This document shows, in pieces, positions 1 to 11,800 of a stretch of DNA of 64,000 bases. The notes beneath the pieces were generated by a model that was given only the letters and a program-made list of their open reading frames with translations, searched no databases and was not told where the DNA came from. The DNA is taken from positions 230,549 through 294,548 of the forward strand of contig CM031870.1 of assembly GCA_018697195.1 (NCBI GenBank). Direction: 5' to 3'. Position numbers and translations under genes: made by a program. This DNA is from Certhia americana. Its lineage: Eukaryota > Chordata > Aves > Passeriformes > Certhiidae. Numbering within the stretch: position 1 is the first letter of the stretch; every line of letters starts with the position of its first letter.

Positions 1-2160
1 TCCAAAAGGATGTGCTTTCATTGTTGCAGAGACCCTGGGAAAGAGCCATAGGAATGAGCGATGTTGGTGGGAATTGGTATTCCTCTGCAGGTCGCCTCCT
101 GGTGAACCATCATGCTAGGACGGGCCCCTGGCCCCTGCCCTGGCATCCAGCAGGCTCTTGGTGTAGTTGCCTTCACTGCTGTTGTGGGAGGGAATTCCCC
201 CATGAGCAGCCAAACCAGACCAGTGTTTCTCCAAATAATTGTGTGCTTCTGTTTTGATTGGGAGCAAGGCTTAGTCTTTCCTGTTTCCCCCCACCCCACC
301 CAAACAGCAATTTTTCTCCCTACATTTGATTTTTTTCCCCCCTGGGTTTTGGGTTGCCCATTAGATAAAGAGAGAAGGAGGGTAGGAATAGTAATGAGTA
401 AAAATAGAGAGGGCAAGAGAGCCCTAGAGACAGTTTATCATCACATCACTGGTGCTGATTCTAACAATCATACAAAAAAACTTTTCATTTTCAGAGTAGG
501 AAAGCTTATTGAGCTCAAGGCAACATTATAAACCCATGCTTTATAACAAAAAAAATAAGACAGCCTCCCAAAGGCCCTCTCCATGCTTCTGCTGGTGGGT
601 ATTATGACGATGTGCTTTTTCCATGGTGGGCCGAGGAAGAGGGCATTGAGAGATTTATGGCCACACATTTGCGCATGAAACTACTTCCTTCAGCTGAAAC
701 TCTGGGAAGGAATGAGAACGTGGAGTGAGAAAGGGGGGGGGGGGGGCCAGCTGGCCCTGTGCCTGCTCCCATGGAAAGAGCAGGGAGCCTTTGGGAGGGG
801 GGAGGGCTGGTTCAGAGTTGTTGGTGGAGCCTGGGGATAGACCACACCCACCCCCAACATCCTTTTTGCTCTCCAGCCCTGGAAAAAATGTTTTTGTTCC
901 TTGGAGTGAGCCTGGCCACCGTTGCTGCCTCTAGGTTCCTCCCCCCCATCATGGAACTTTGCTGCGCTGCTGCCTCTGGTCCATGTCCACAGGCAGCTGT
1001 GTCTTCTGCTCTCTCCGTTCAGGTGTGCCTTAATCTGGGCTCTCTCGCCTCCCCTCGCTGTGGACAACCCACATTGCAACATGATCTCAAACAAGGAAGC
1101 CTCAAGTGGGTGGAGAAAGAGAGAACCAAAATAACCCCGAGGAAACTCGTGTACACTGGAGGAGTGGCTGCCGCATGTGATCCTGGACCCCTGTCTGGAG
1201 CTGTGTTTGCACAAAGTGCTTCTGCTATGGGGGCATTTCAACAGCAGTCAGGGGCTTGCATTTTTTGCTTCGCCGTTTCCTCTTCCCAGGTCCATTGTCG
1301 TAAGCCTTGGAATTATGAAGAGGTAATATCTTTGTTGATGCAATGCTTTTAAGTTTGAGATGTTTTTAAGATCTCTCAAGGGAAAAAGGGGCTTTATTTA
1401 TTAAGGTTAAGCATCATGAAATGAAGCATGAGTGTTATGTTGTTCAAGAGTCGATGTAGTTAATAGTAAGAATAGTGTGTAGTGTATTAGGTTTTTTAAC
1501 AACATATAAAATACCCAAACAGAAAAAAATAAGAGAATTTTGTAAGTCTATAGGGGTTGTTAGGGATGGTAAGCCAGAGGGTGATGACAAGATTGGAGAG
1601 TCGACATGGCTATTTTTTGGTTTTCCTTCCTCTTCCCTCATACTGCCTCCCATCTTCTTCTGCTGTGAGGTAAGGTGTGTGCACATTATAGAAGTTGGGT
1701 CTTAGAATTAGAGTTTAAAAAAACCTTCTAACATAGATATAGTTTATTGGAGTAACAATATAATAGTGATTATTTGGATTGTAATATAATAATCCAAACA
1801 GCGCACCACTGAGTGGGAGCATTTTTAGTATGGGGCATTAGGCATGTTTAAGTGGGGCAATTGATAGGTATTTTGGAGTTTTGGGTTTGTGGTGCCTTGA
1901 ACCAAGCCCTGACCTGCAAAAAATGAAGATAAACAGCCCATCTCTGCGCAGGTCAGGAAGAACAAATGTAATTAAGAAAAAATAAATTAATTGAAGGAGA
2001 AAACAAGAAAAAATAAATAATGAGGAGAAAACAAGAAGAAAAGCCTTGCAACCAGTTCTTTCAAGATCTCTGGCTGGGGAAAACAAAATTGTACATTCTC
2101 GGGTGACAGAAGAAAAACAGCCGACCGGCAGAGAGAAACAAAAAAATAATTTTTTATAAT
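1..2160. repeat. AT-rich block, probably decayed retroelement sequence
   Basis: No exon of NTHL1 or any other known protein could be read here on either strand. The stretch is AT-rich in its right half and has G and C homopolymers near 730 and 943. Its segment 1370-1720 resembles 6530-6775 elsewhere in the window, sharing a purine/T-rich stretch, a CTTCCTC-TTCT run and the ending TTAGAGTTT. That argues for an interspersed repeat family rather than unique sequence. An LTR-retrotransposon origin is a guess; no gag, pol or env motif was seen. It probably lies in the last NTHL1 intron or replaces earlier exons to the left. Confidence 0.35.
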
Positions 2161-2673
2161 CCCCAGAACAGTAGCTGCAGGTGTTTCCAGAGCTGCAGCA
2201 GCAGCATTTCACCTGCGTGGTGGTTGTGTTTGCTGTCAGATGGTTCAGTCACCACTAGTGGAGCTCTTGATCCCTGATTTTTTTGCCTTGCCAAGTTTAC
2301 CTTGACCCAAGCCAGGTGCTTTTCCACACAGGGCCTCACTGAGCTCAGTGGCCACAGCAGCATCAACCCAGGGCTGGTGAAGGAAATGTCTCACAGGTGA
2401 TTTTCAGTATCAAACATACAGGGACACATAACAGTACACAGGGACATTTCCACACCTGGCACGTACCTGAGCACAGGCATTGTCCCCAGCTCAGCAGGAC
2501 CAGGAAAGGTTGGGAGAGCTGTTCCTAGCTGGGATCAGGAAGGGCTGGGAAGGCTGGAATTCCTCCAGGAGGAACAGGCAGAAGGGGAAAGGAATCCTGT
2601 TAACACCCCAGGCTGTTCCTCAGCCCTTCCAAGCAGCTGCATGGCTCCACTGCTGTTTCTCCTCTCGCTGCAG

Positions 2674-2797
2674 GGACCTCTGGAAGGAGATCAACTGGCT
2701 CCTGGTGGGGTTTGGGCAGCAGACCTGCCTGCCTGTCAACCCTCGCTGCAGCCAGTGCCTCAACCGAGACATCTGCCCAGCTGCCAAGAGATTCTGA
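2674..2797 (+). CDS. NTHL1: NTHL1, last coding exon (endonuclease III-like DNA glycosylase, partial)
   Basis: This is the C-terminal exon of the bifunctional DNA glycosylase/AP lyase that removes oxidised pyrimidines such as thymine glycol in base-excision repair, in nucleus and mitochondria. The acceptor is a pyrimidine run ending GCAG at 2670-2673. The first base completes a split codon, then the reading is DLWKEINWLLVGFGQQTCLP and onward to a TGA at 2795-2797. The four-cysteine iron-sulphur cluster motif of the endonuclease III family is intact with spacing C-x6-C-x2-C-x5-C (CLPVNPRCSQCLNRDIC). The catalytic helix-hairpin-helix exons are not in the window; they would lie left of position 1 or be separated by a last intron longer than about 2.6 kb. 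The identification is strong because sequence, cluster spacing and neighbours all match NTHL1 at human 16p13.3. Confidence 0.93.
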
Positions 2798-3098
2798 GGG
2801 ATCCTCCAGCCTTTGGAGAGCCACAAAGCTGCTTGGGCTGAGCCCTGCTAAAGCTGGGCCTGGCACAGGGCTGGCATTGTCACTGCAGGGGACAGGAGCC
2901 TGCTGCAGCAGCTCGAGGGAAGAGCCACGGGCAAGGGCTCAGCTCTCCAGAGGAAAAAGGGGACTTTGAGAGGCAGCAATCCTGCTGGGACAGAGGAAGA
3001 AAATGTTTGAAGGCTCCAGCCTGGGTGAATGTGCCACACTGAGTCACTGGACAGAAAAGCTTTGTCCTCAGGGACCTGCTGCTGCCTGTAAATACTTA

Positions 3099-3104
3099 AA
3101 TAAA
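3099..3104 (+). terminator. NTHL1: NTHL1 polyadenylation signal AATAAA
   Basis: A canonical AATAAA lies about 300 bases after the NTHL1 stop, followed within 20 bases by a GGTTTTTTTG stretch suited to a GU/U-rich downstream element. This gives a short 3'UTR of about 320 bases. The convergent NHERF2 transcript should end at about 3.79 kb, leaving roughly 0.7 kb between the two 3' ends. Confidence 0.7.
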
Positions 3105-3224
3105 GGTGGGGAAGGTTTTTTTGCAGCCATGAGGTTTGCTGGCTTTTGTGTGACACTGAGGGGAGCAGGACGTGGGTGACCTCAGCAAGGCTGAACCTTG
3201 GCACCCTGCCCTGCTCTGCCCCAG

Positions 3225-3448
3225 GACGAGAGCTGTGCCAGGGGACAGCCAGGGGGGACAGCAGGAGGAATTTCTTTGTGGAAAAAGTGGTTAAAACACT
3301 GGAAAGGGCTGCCCAAGGAGGTTTGGAGTCTCCATCCCTGGAGGGGTCCAGGATGTGGCACTGGGTTGGGGACAAGGTGGGGATGGGGCACAGCTTGGGA
3401 CTCAATGCTCCTGGAGATTTTTTCCAACCTTGGTGATCCTGGGATGCT
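3225..3448 (+). mobile_element. CR1 LINE 3' fragment
   Basis: The fragment shows the usual CR1 3'-end progression: a block near GAATTTCTTTGTGGAAAAAG, then AAAGGGCTGCCCAAGGAGG, a CATCCCTGGAGG block, and finally TTTTTTCCAACCTTGGTGAT. It is in sense orientation and 5'-truncated, as is normal for CR1. It sits between the 3' ends of NTHL1 and NHERF2. Confidence 0.85.
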
Positions 3449-3803
3449 GAGGGGCAGCTGAAGCTTTCCCAAGCCAGGAGAGCAGAGGGATGAGGGACCT
3501 CTGGATCCTGGCAGCAGGATTGGGGGTGATGCAGAACAGAGCCACAAGGGTGACAGCATCCCCGGGAGCCAGGCTGTGTCCCCAGGAGCTGACAGAGGGA
3601 CAGGCCACCCCTGCCTTTTGTTCTTCAAAGAAAGGGCAGTGCCGACTTCATTGTGGAGCTTCAAAGGATTAATTCCAGCTCCTCTTTAAAGAGGCCGGGG
3701 AGGAAGCAAAGTTTACAATGTGCTAAAGGGCTGCAATTCCGTTCTGGGCTCCCCGAGCAGCTGAGGAAGGAGCAGATAAGTGCTGGGTACATGGCAAACC
3801 AAG

Positions 3804-5739
3804 TTTATTACTGACATTACCGTGTGTACAGGGTGGCTTTGCAACGCTGCTGACAGCCTTAAGACTTTATTGATTTTTCTTTTCCAAGTTAAATGTACAG
3901 GAACGGAGTAATTGCTACCGAGCTACAAGATGTCAGGAATGCAGTAATGCTTCAACCAGGAGCAGCTTCCATGGAGTAAGAGATTCAGATTTTTCCATCT
4001 CACCAACACGGATTTGCACACCGGATTTCTTTTGATCTACATTCAACACTACACAAGGTTTTGGGTTGTTTTTTTTTTTTTTCCCCCACAGTTTTTTTTT
4101 TTTTTTTTTTCCTTTCTCACCTACAGCAGTCTTGGATGAGAAATGGGGTGTTTCCACCAGGTCTGTGCTCTCTGACCTGCATCAGAGTGTCCTGGGAATG
4201 CTCTGCCCTGCACAGCCCGGGCACTGCCGGGGTTTGGCGATGCAGGCACGGCAAGCAACCGTGGAAAAGAAGGGCTCCTTCCAAACATTACCCAGAGAGA
4301 GAAGACAGTATTTTGGGGTATTTTAGGGGCCAGAAAGAGAGCAGGTAATTTGAAGTGGGATGGGGAAGAGGTGTCCTGTCAATGGCAGAGCCCTGAGGGG
4401 AGGCAGCCTCTCCATATCCCCCATCACCCCAGTGCCTGTCTCGTCACCCACAGCCCAACACCTGCACCAGTTCCTCTCCAAAGTCATTGTTTGCAACCTG
4501 TTCAGCCCATCACCGATCCTAAAAGAGAACTTTCCTAAAGAGAACTCTCCTCTCCTTCACCCCTGAGGCTCTCCACGCTCTCCCACAGGCAGCAGCTGCT
4601 CCCCAGGGAAGCCAAACACCCTGTGCTGAGCCCCAACCCGCTGCTGAGGAGAGCAGGGAATGGTCTAAGGCACCTTTTAGCTCCAGAATTTGGAAATACC
4701 TTTGGAAATCCGTGCAGAGCTGTTCCCACAGCACACTGACCACCCAAAGGTTTTATCCAAGAAGGGCTGGAGTGAGGCAGGGCACAGCCACAGCTCTGTG
4801 TTCACACCTCATCCACGGCCAGGTGAGTGGGAAAAGTGGCTTTAAATTCCCAGTGCCTCCCCACAGCGGGTCTGGGACTGCTGCTGGAGCGTGGGAGGGA
4901 GTGGGACAGCCCCAGCCTTGGGAACTCAGCTCAGTCACCTTCACTCAACACAGCCAAAGGCAACAATAAAAGAGTTTAACTGGACTTAATCTGTAATGCT
5001 TCAAAGATCCACTCTGAATGCTCAGAGCGGGGCTTTGGAAGAGGCCACAGGAAGCCAAAAATGCCAGCTCCACCTCCAGCCCCACAAACACCCCATGGCT
5101 TGGGAGGGTGTCCTTCCAACGGTGACACCCTCGGGCTGGGGACACCAAATCCCAGCCCAGGTGGGACCTGGAGCAGCCCCACTGCATCCCTGTGCTCCCT
5201 CCTGGAAGCAGATGTTGGGTCATCCCCGCTTCCAGGTGTGTCCAAAGAGTTGTTGTAGCATCTCGTGGTTCTCATCTTCGTGCTCCCTCCTTCCCCTGCC
5301 ACATCCACGGCTGCAGGTGGGGGACAGCTGTGCCCTTTGCCTTTGGGGTTTGCTTCTGAACCCCACCCTCTCCCCTCTGCAGAGCTGTTTGGGGTGAAAA
5401 ATGGGCTTTTACTGCCTGAGCTGCTGATGGGGAGGGGGAAGGTTCCTAAACTAACTGGAAACAAATGGGACTTCATTAAAAAAAAAAAAAAAAAGAAGAA
5501 AAAACAAACACAAAAACAAACCAACAAAACAAACGTTTTTGCTTCAATAGCAAAGCCAACAAACGATTTCCAGCCACAGTCCATTTTCCCATGGTGGGAG
5601 AAGCTAATGCTGGGCTTGGGGGAGCTGGGGAGGGGGTCCCTGGCACCCCCACCACGAGCCATGAGATGTTTCCACAGGGGCACAGAGCATCCCATGAGGC
5701 TCAGTCTGGGATGCCCACAAAGCCAAAACACCCCACATA

Positions 5740-5770
<31 letters not shown>

Positions 5771-6160
5771 GAATTAATAGAAGCCTAAATGATGCAGGTA
5801 AGAAACAAGAGTTAAAATTCTTCCAGTCCTTTCTCATAGGGACAGGGGACGGTGGGCAGCCAGAGCCAGGCTCAAGAGCAAGCAAGAAAAGGAGCTTTGG
5901 TCACATTTTTTTTGTCTTATGAGAATCGCTGGTGAGTAACAATAATAATAATAATAATAACAATAACAATAATAATAATAATAATAACGACAATAAAAAA
6001 TAAAAATAAAAAGGACTTTAAAATACGCCTTGTAAAAGCAACCAGTGAAGAGCAGAGCACAAAGCATCTCACGTGGACACCGAAGGCCAGGGCGTAGGCA
6101 CCTCAGAAACGTCCGAGCTGGGGCGGGAGGAGGGCGGACGGTGACCACCACCAGCAGGGC
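3804..6160 (-). other. NHERF2: Inferred NHERF2 3'UTR with polyA signals
   Basis: Downstream of the NHERF2 stop at 6161 there is no further exon on the minus strand. Minus-strand AATAAA hexamers occur at 3866-3871 and 3804-3809, giving a 3'UTR of about 2.3-2.4 kb if used. The region contains homopolymers (plus-strand T runs at 4069-4111, A runs at 5479-5495 and 5746-5770) and a trinucleotide run at 5939-6000. No microRNA or protein-coding signal was recognised. Use of an earlier polyA site cannot be excluded. Confidence 0.5.
5939..6012. repeat. AAT/AAC microsatellite in NHERF2 3'UTR
   Basis: About twenty AAT-type trinucleotides with AAC and GAC interruptions are followed by an AAAAAT-type run. 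It lies about 150 bases after the NHERF2 stop, so on the transcript it reads as an AU-rich ATT/GTT tract. Confidence 0.9.
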
Positions 6161-6319
6161 TCAGAAATTGCTGAAAATCTCCCGTTTCTTGTTCCAGTCC
6201 ATCTGCGGCGCTCGCTTCTTCACACGCTTGGCCCTCACCTTCTCCTTGGCCTCGGCGGCCGTGGGGCTCAGGCTCAGCCCGCTCTCCTCAAACGGGTCCC
6301 TCTTGTCCGTGTCTCCGTC
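6161..6319 (-). CDS. NHERF2: NHERF2 last coding exon (ERM-binding tail)
   Basis: Phase 0 after acceptor TTGCAG; 52 codons plus TGA. It encodes [14 protein letters not shown], the conserved helix [20 protein letters not shown], and the ezrin/radixin/moesin-binding end [16 protein letters not shown]. The basic helix and terminal -FSNF are the hallmark of this family's tail. A C-terminal aromatic could also allow intramolecular PDZ binding, as described for NHERF1. This exon decides the paralogue call. Confidence 0.95.
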   Translation of the reverse strand, partial: DGDTDKRDPFEESGLSLSPTAAEAKEKVRAKRVKKRAPQMDWNKKREIFSNF

Positions 6320-8774
6320 CTGCAAGGGAAGGGAAGGGGGGATCTCAGCATCCCCACAACCACGGGATTCCATTCCTGCCCCCTCACAAACCCCCCCCCC
6401 GAGGCTGGAAAATCCTCTGGGATCAGCAAATCCAAGCTCCGCGCCTGTCGGAATCAGAAATTCTGAGAAAGATTCCTTTGCGTGTTCGAGGGATTTTAAA
6501 ACCTCTGACAGACAATGTTTTTAACCTTTGCTCATGGAAAAAAAAAAGGCTTTTAAAGCTCTGGAATGAAGCAAGAACTTTGAAGAATGTGTATTAGATA
6601 GTAGAATAGTGTGCAGTGCATCACAGGGTGAGAATTTTAGATATATGGGGGTTTTTAGGATGATAACAAGTGAAGACAAGGATAAATCCAAGTGATTTCT
6701 GGGCTTCCTCCTTCTTCTCTGCCCCGTTTTCTGTTCTGGAGGTGGCACGTTATGGTTGGCTTAGAGTTTGACTTTCTGACACAAATAATACTCAGGGGTT
6801 GGTGGCAGTGCCATCCCATGGTGGCTGCAGTCCCAGATGTGGCTCTGGGCAAGTGATGCTCCTGCAGAAAAGTGGAGTTTGGCACTGAAGGGCCAGTGGG
6901 GAGAGATGGGGCTGGTGTTCCTCTGGGAGTCCCCAGGGCAGAGCCACTGGATCAGGACATGCAATATTCAGTTCTCGTGGGGAAATTGGCACTTTGCAGG
7001 TGCCCCAGAGGCTGAGGGTGCTCAGAGAGGCCACCTGAGCACTTGGTGCTGTCCCATTCCTGCTCCCAAATGTCCTGGGGCAGGGGACAGCACGGCAGAG
7101 ACCCCACAGAGCACCTGCCCAGAGCAGAACCTTGTGCTAAAGATAAATTTTTGAGCGCTTTGCAAATCCCCTGCTTCTTAATACAAATCCCCTTAACACA
7201 AACCTTAATACAAACTTCTTATTTTAAGAGGGGGAAAAAAAACCCTTGCTAAATCATTAACGCCTGAGAATGCCAGTCTATGCCTTGTGTTGACTTTTGG
7301 TTGCCACTTCACCTTGCCCAACAAGTTTTTGTTTTCCACCTTTCCAGTGCTGAGCCACACCACAGAAATCCCTTCAGCCCAGCCTGTCACCAAAACCAAC
7401 TCCTCCCTTCCTTTAAACACTGTGAGAAATTCACTGTGCTCCAAACTAAAAAAAAAAAATTATTTTTTAAAATTTTAGCCTGCCCTGGTCCTGCTAGCAG
7501 CACTTGAGCCTCACAGTTCTGCTGCTCACAGATCCCCAGCTTTGCTGGAACTCATCAGTGTAATTACACCTCAGATCCCAAATCCTGCACACATCCCTTC
7601 ACCTCCCAAACTATCCAAGCAGGAATCACTGCCCAAGGAGGTGCCAGTGAACACCCAGAGTGCAAGGGATGAGAGAAAACCCTGGATTTTGGTTGCTGGG
7701 TGGATACAAGTGAACCCAAGTCTGGGAGATAAACTGAAAACTCATCAATACACAGCACTGTGAGGCAGGACTGCACCGTAGTAAAAGGGAAAGGGAATGT
7801 TTGGGGTTTTTACCTCAGATTCCTTCCCAGGACTCTGCAGGTCGCTGTGAGATGAAGATGTGGATCCTCCATTCAGCTGGAGGAAAGGAAAATGTCAGTC
7901 TGGTTTGTGCCAGACAGAGTTAAACACAATAAAGCCCCAGGTACAGCAATGCTGGGCTGCTCCAGGGATGGGGGGGACCCTCCTGGGATTCCCAGCAGAA
8001 CTTCTGCTCTCCCACATCCCCACCCCAGGCAGAGCATGGTCCCAAACCCTGCTGGACATTGCCACCTCCTCCTCCTCCTCTCCCTGGGATTAAATGGGGC
8101 TGAAATTGGCTTTGTTCAACCTCAAAATGAAAGCTGTAGTGGGCAGTAATTCTGTAATTAAAACAGGTGGCAGCAGGAAAGCTGAGCTAAATGAATCACA
8201 GGGGACTTGAGCATCCAGGCTCACCTGGCACAGTGGGAGCCGGAACGACCCCCCCCCCCTGGGGGGGGTGGAAACAAAAAAAAAAAAAACAATGATCCCC
8301 CTGGTGACCCCACACTCCCCACGGCTGGGCCATCACCAGGGGACACGTGAGGACTCACCTATCTGTCATATCCATTTTTCATGGGCTGGGGTCCACACCT
8401 GCACACGAGAAACACAGGAAAACCCACAGTGAGTACCCTCATTGGGATTGCTGCCCCATCCACCAGCAGAGCTTGGGATTGCTGCCCACCCAGCAGAGCT
8501 GGGATTGCTGCCCCATGCCCCAGCAGAGCATCCCTCAGCACCATCACCTGCCATCCCACACCTTCTTCCTCCCCTGCCCACCCCAACCAGCTCATCCTGA
8601 GCTGTTTCCCAGCCCACACAAAAGCCTTTCCCCTCTCCCTGTGCCCTTCTAGAACCAGGTCCTTGCCAAATCCCCTGAATTCACTCCATTTCACCCTTTT
8701 AATCTGAGGAAAACACCTGCCAGGAAGAGGATCAAGTAACCTCCTTCTACAGGTACCATCTGTAGCACACTTTC

Positions 8775-8811
<37 letters not shown>

Positions 8812-11800
8812 TTGACCATTAGTTTGTTTTCAGAAGTTCTTTAATCAAAAATCTTAAAAGTCAACTCAAAAATCTCCATCAAAATCAGCATCACGGTGCT
8901 GTCACAACAGTGTCTGGCACACAACCCTCTGTCCAGGCACTCTGGATTATTTTTTTTTTTGCTCACTTCCAGTGATTTACTCTAACAATAGCCCTCACAA
9001 TGGCAATTTTTATGTATTTAAGCTGCCAGTCACCACGATGAAGTCATTGCCCCAGGCATTACCATGTCTCACTGTCCCAGACTAACAGATGTGTTAATTG
9101 GGACAGGATTAATAACTGAATTATGTCAAGCATGGATGCTTTCCCTAGGGACTGACTGGGGGCTGCACCACTGCAGGGATTTCTGGGGCAAAGCAGAAAA
9201 ATAAACCTAAATCATGATTTTCAGAGTGTGCTGCTGCACAAACCTCTGTGTGGCTTTGGAATCTTTCAATATTTTTTTTTTTTTTTTTTGCAGTGAATTC
9301 TGGACTTGTGCTTAGAGGATAATGTAGGATAAGGTTTTAGGGTCAGCTCTGAGCAATGGGCACCAGAAAAGTCAGCTCACACTTGTTTATGTCTCTGGTA
9401 TCACAAACAGCAAAATTTTAAATATCTTAAATGAAAAACAAGCTTCAGATGGCAAGGAATAGAAAAGTGAGACTTCAAAAACAAATTCGCCGTATCTAGA
9501 AACACTTAATCTAAAAACCACTCCTTGGCTTAAAGGTTGAAGTGCTCAGGATGAGCTGCAAGGCTTGGAAAATTGTCAGTCTGAGGTGGAAGCAGTTTAG
9601 TTAAAGAGGACAATCACAATTTCCCCTCACCCTGCAAACAGCAGAATTCACCAGAGCACTTTGACACCTGCAGGTGCCAGGCAGCCCCAAGTCCTGCTCC
9701 CTGGTGAAGGCAGGGCCTGGAGCAGCCACCCACCCTCCCCAGGGCTCTGTCCCCTCCCGGGAACAAGGGCTCCTTTATGGCAGTGCCAGCAGCCAGCCCC
9801 TGGGAGCATCTGACACCCTGTGGCTCCCCAGCATGGTCTGACCCATTTCTGGGGACAAATCTGCCCTTTGAGCATCCCCGGGAATCAGCTCAGGAACAGC
9901 TGTGCTGGGAAACAGAGCTGCTCATTGAGCTGGGGCCGGGCCAGGCTGGGAGTCTGGAGTGGGGCAGGTTGGGGAGTGGAGGAGCAGCTTTCCCTGCCAG
10001 GTTTCAGCAAGGCAGCAAAGCATTTCCTGCAGCAGCCCTGCTGTGATCAGCCAGCGTGGAGCCCTTCCCTGCGCACAGGGACTCTCCAGGTGCTCACAGG
10101 TTCCTTCCCTGGAGCAAAGAGCAAGCAGGGAATCAGAGAATCCTGCAGTGATTCAGGTTGGGAGGGACCTTAAAGCTCATCCAAGAACAGGCTGCTCCAA
10201 ACCCTGTTCAACCTGGCTTTGATGGCTCCCCCCAAAAACCCCACCAGACCTCGGTGGCAGCCAGTTCCACAGTTAATCATTCACCGTGTAAAAGCAACAA
10301 AATGGGGTTTTTTTGGCGAGGTGAGGGTGTATTCTCACTATTTATAAATAGCTGGGTGGTGCTCAGGAAACTACAGAGGGATGAGACAGATGGGAAATGT
10401 GACTCTGCCCCGCTCCCCAGATCCCACTCTGAGTCACAGCAAGGGCCAGGGACGGTCTCACCTTTGGTGTGCTCCTCCGTGGGGGTCACCCCCAGCTTCT
10501 TGAAGTATTCATCTGTCTCGGGGTCCACCACCAGCAGCCTGGCTTCGCTCTCCCTGGATTTGATGTGGGACACCACCTCCGAGTGCCGCAGACCCTCCAC
10601 GTTTATCCCGTTCACCTGCAGAGCCACAGCATCAGAGCCCAGACCTGTGCCCAAAGAGCTCCCAGACCCCTCTCCTTCCCTAAACAAAGGGATTTGCCTT
10701 TTTTTTTTCCATTGTTGGTGATGCCTTAGCTTTAACGTTTATATTTTTTACATTCTGTTTTGGTGGCAGTTTGAGGTTTCATATTCAGTGTCACCGAGCT
10801 CTCTTCACAGAGCAGGGACACAAAACAATTCCTGCTCCAGCTGGGCACCAAGGACAACTTTCAGCCCCAAGAACAAAGCCAAGGCTGAAGGGAGAAGGAA
10901 AAGCAAGGAGGATGGAGCTTCCTAAGCTGGAGCTGGAATTGGACAATGAACTGCAATGTGCTAATGAAGCAGAACTTCTCCAAGGGTGAGCCCTGGTGGC
11001 CGGGTGTCCATTCTGTGCCCATTTTGGGGTGCCCTTGGGTGTGTCCCAGCCGGGCTCTGGTGCTGCCCAGGTGTGCCCAGTGAGGCCTTGGAATAAATCC
11101 CTGCTTTGTCCTTCTGCTCTGGCTGGGCTCAGCTCCAGCTCAGCTCCAGAAGGGATCACAGGGATGATAGGAAGGCTACAGGCTTTTTCCTTCCCCCTCT
11201 CCAGCTGACCACAGCCTCCTAAAGCCCCCTGCGAGAGCATCCTCTGTGCTACCTCAGCCTCTGCCTGCATCCCAAACCCATCCATGGGGAATCACAGCCC
11301 CCAGGCTCCCACCAAAACCCTCTGCCTGCCCTCTTTGGTGCTGTCACACCCAGCTTTCCCCTTGGATGTGCCCAGGAATCTCTGGGAGGAACTGGGAGGA
11401 CCCCTGTGTCTGTGGCATGGCCGTGCCATCCTTCACCCCCCTGCAATGGGAAACTCTGGATTTCTGTGCCCCTGCTGGGCGAGTCCCTGGGCTTGGTGCA
11501 CGGATTCATCTCTCCTACAGGGAATGTGATCCTGTGCTCCCGATTGTTCCCCGCAGCGAGGGGACAATGGTGACTCAGGACATTGTTGGGTGGGAATGAA
11601 TCACCCTTTGTCCCACCGGGAAGGGCCCCACAGCCTCGGCACCACCCTGTGCTTATCCTCATCCAAAGCTCCCAGTGATCTTGGTTCCCTCTGCTCCTCA
11701 GGGCACAGCCAGGATGACAAGAACCCCCCCTATTCCAGGCTCTGCACCTCATCCCAGGCGCTGCCACCCTCAGCTGCCAGCTCACAGCCCTGCTCCATCC

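Noticed and set aside
1..700. Retroviral gene remnants at the left edge
   Set aside because: Open frames on both strands are short and show no motif of gag, protease, polymerase or envelope; only a tentative repeat label is justified.
8225..8258. Alternative NHERF2 micro-exon ending CAG|GTGAGC
   Set aside because: Not listed as a feature because its start lies in a G homopolymer, its peptide is not conserved-looking, and its frame depends on one uncertain base; kept only in the findings.
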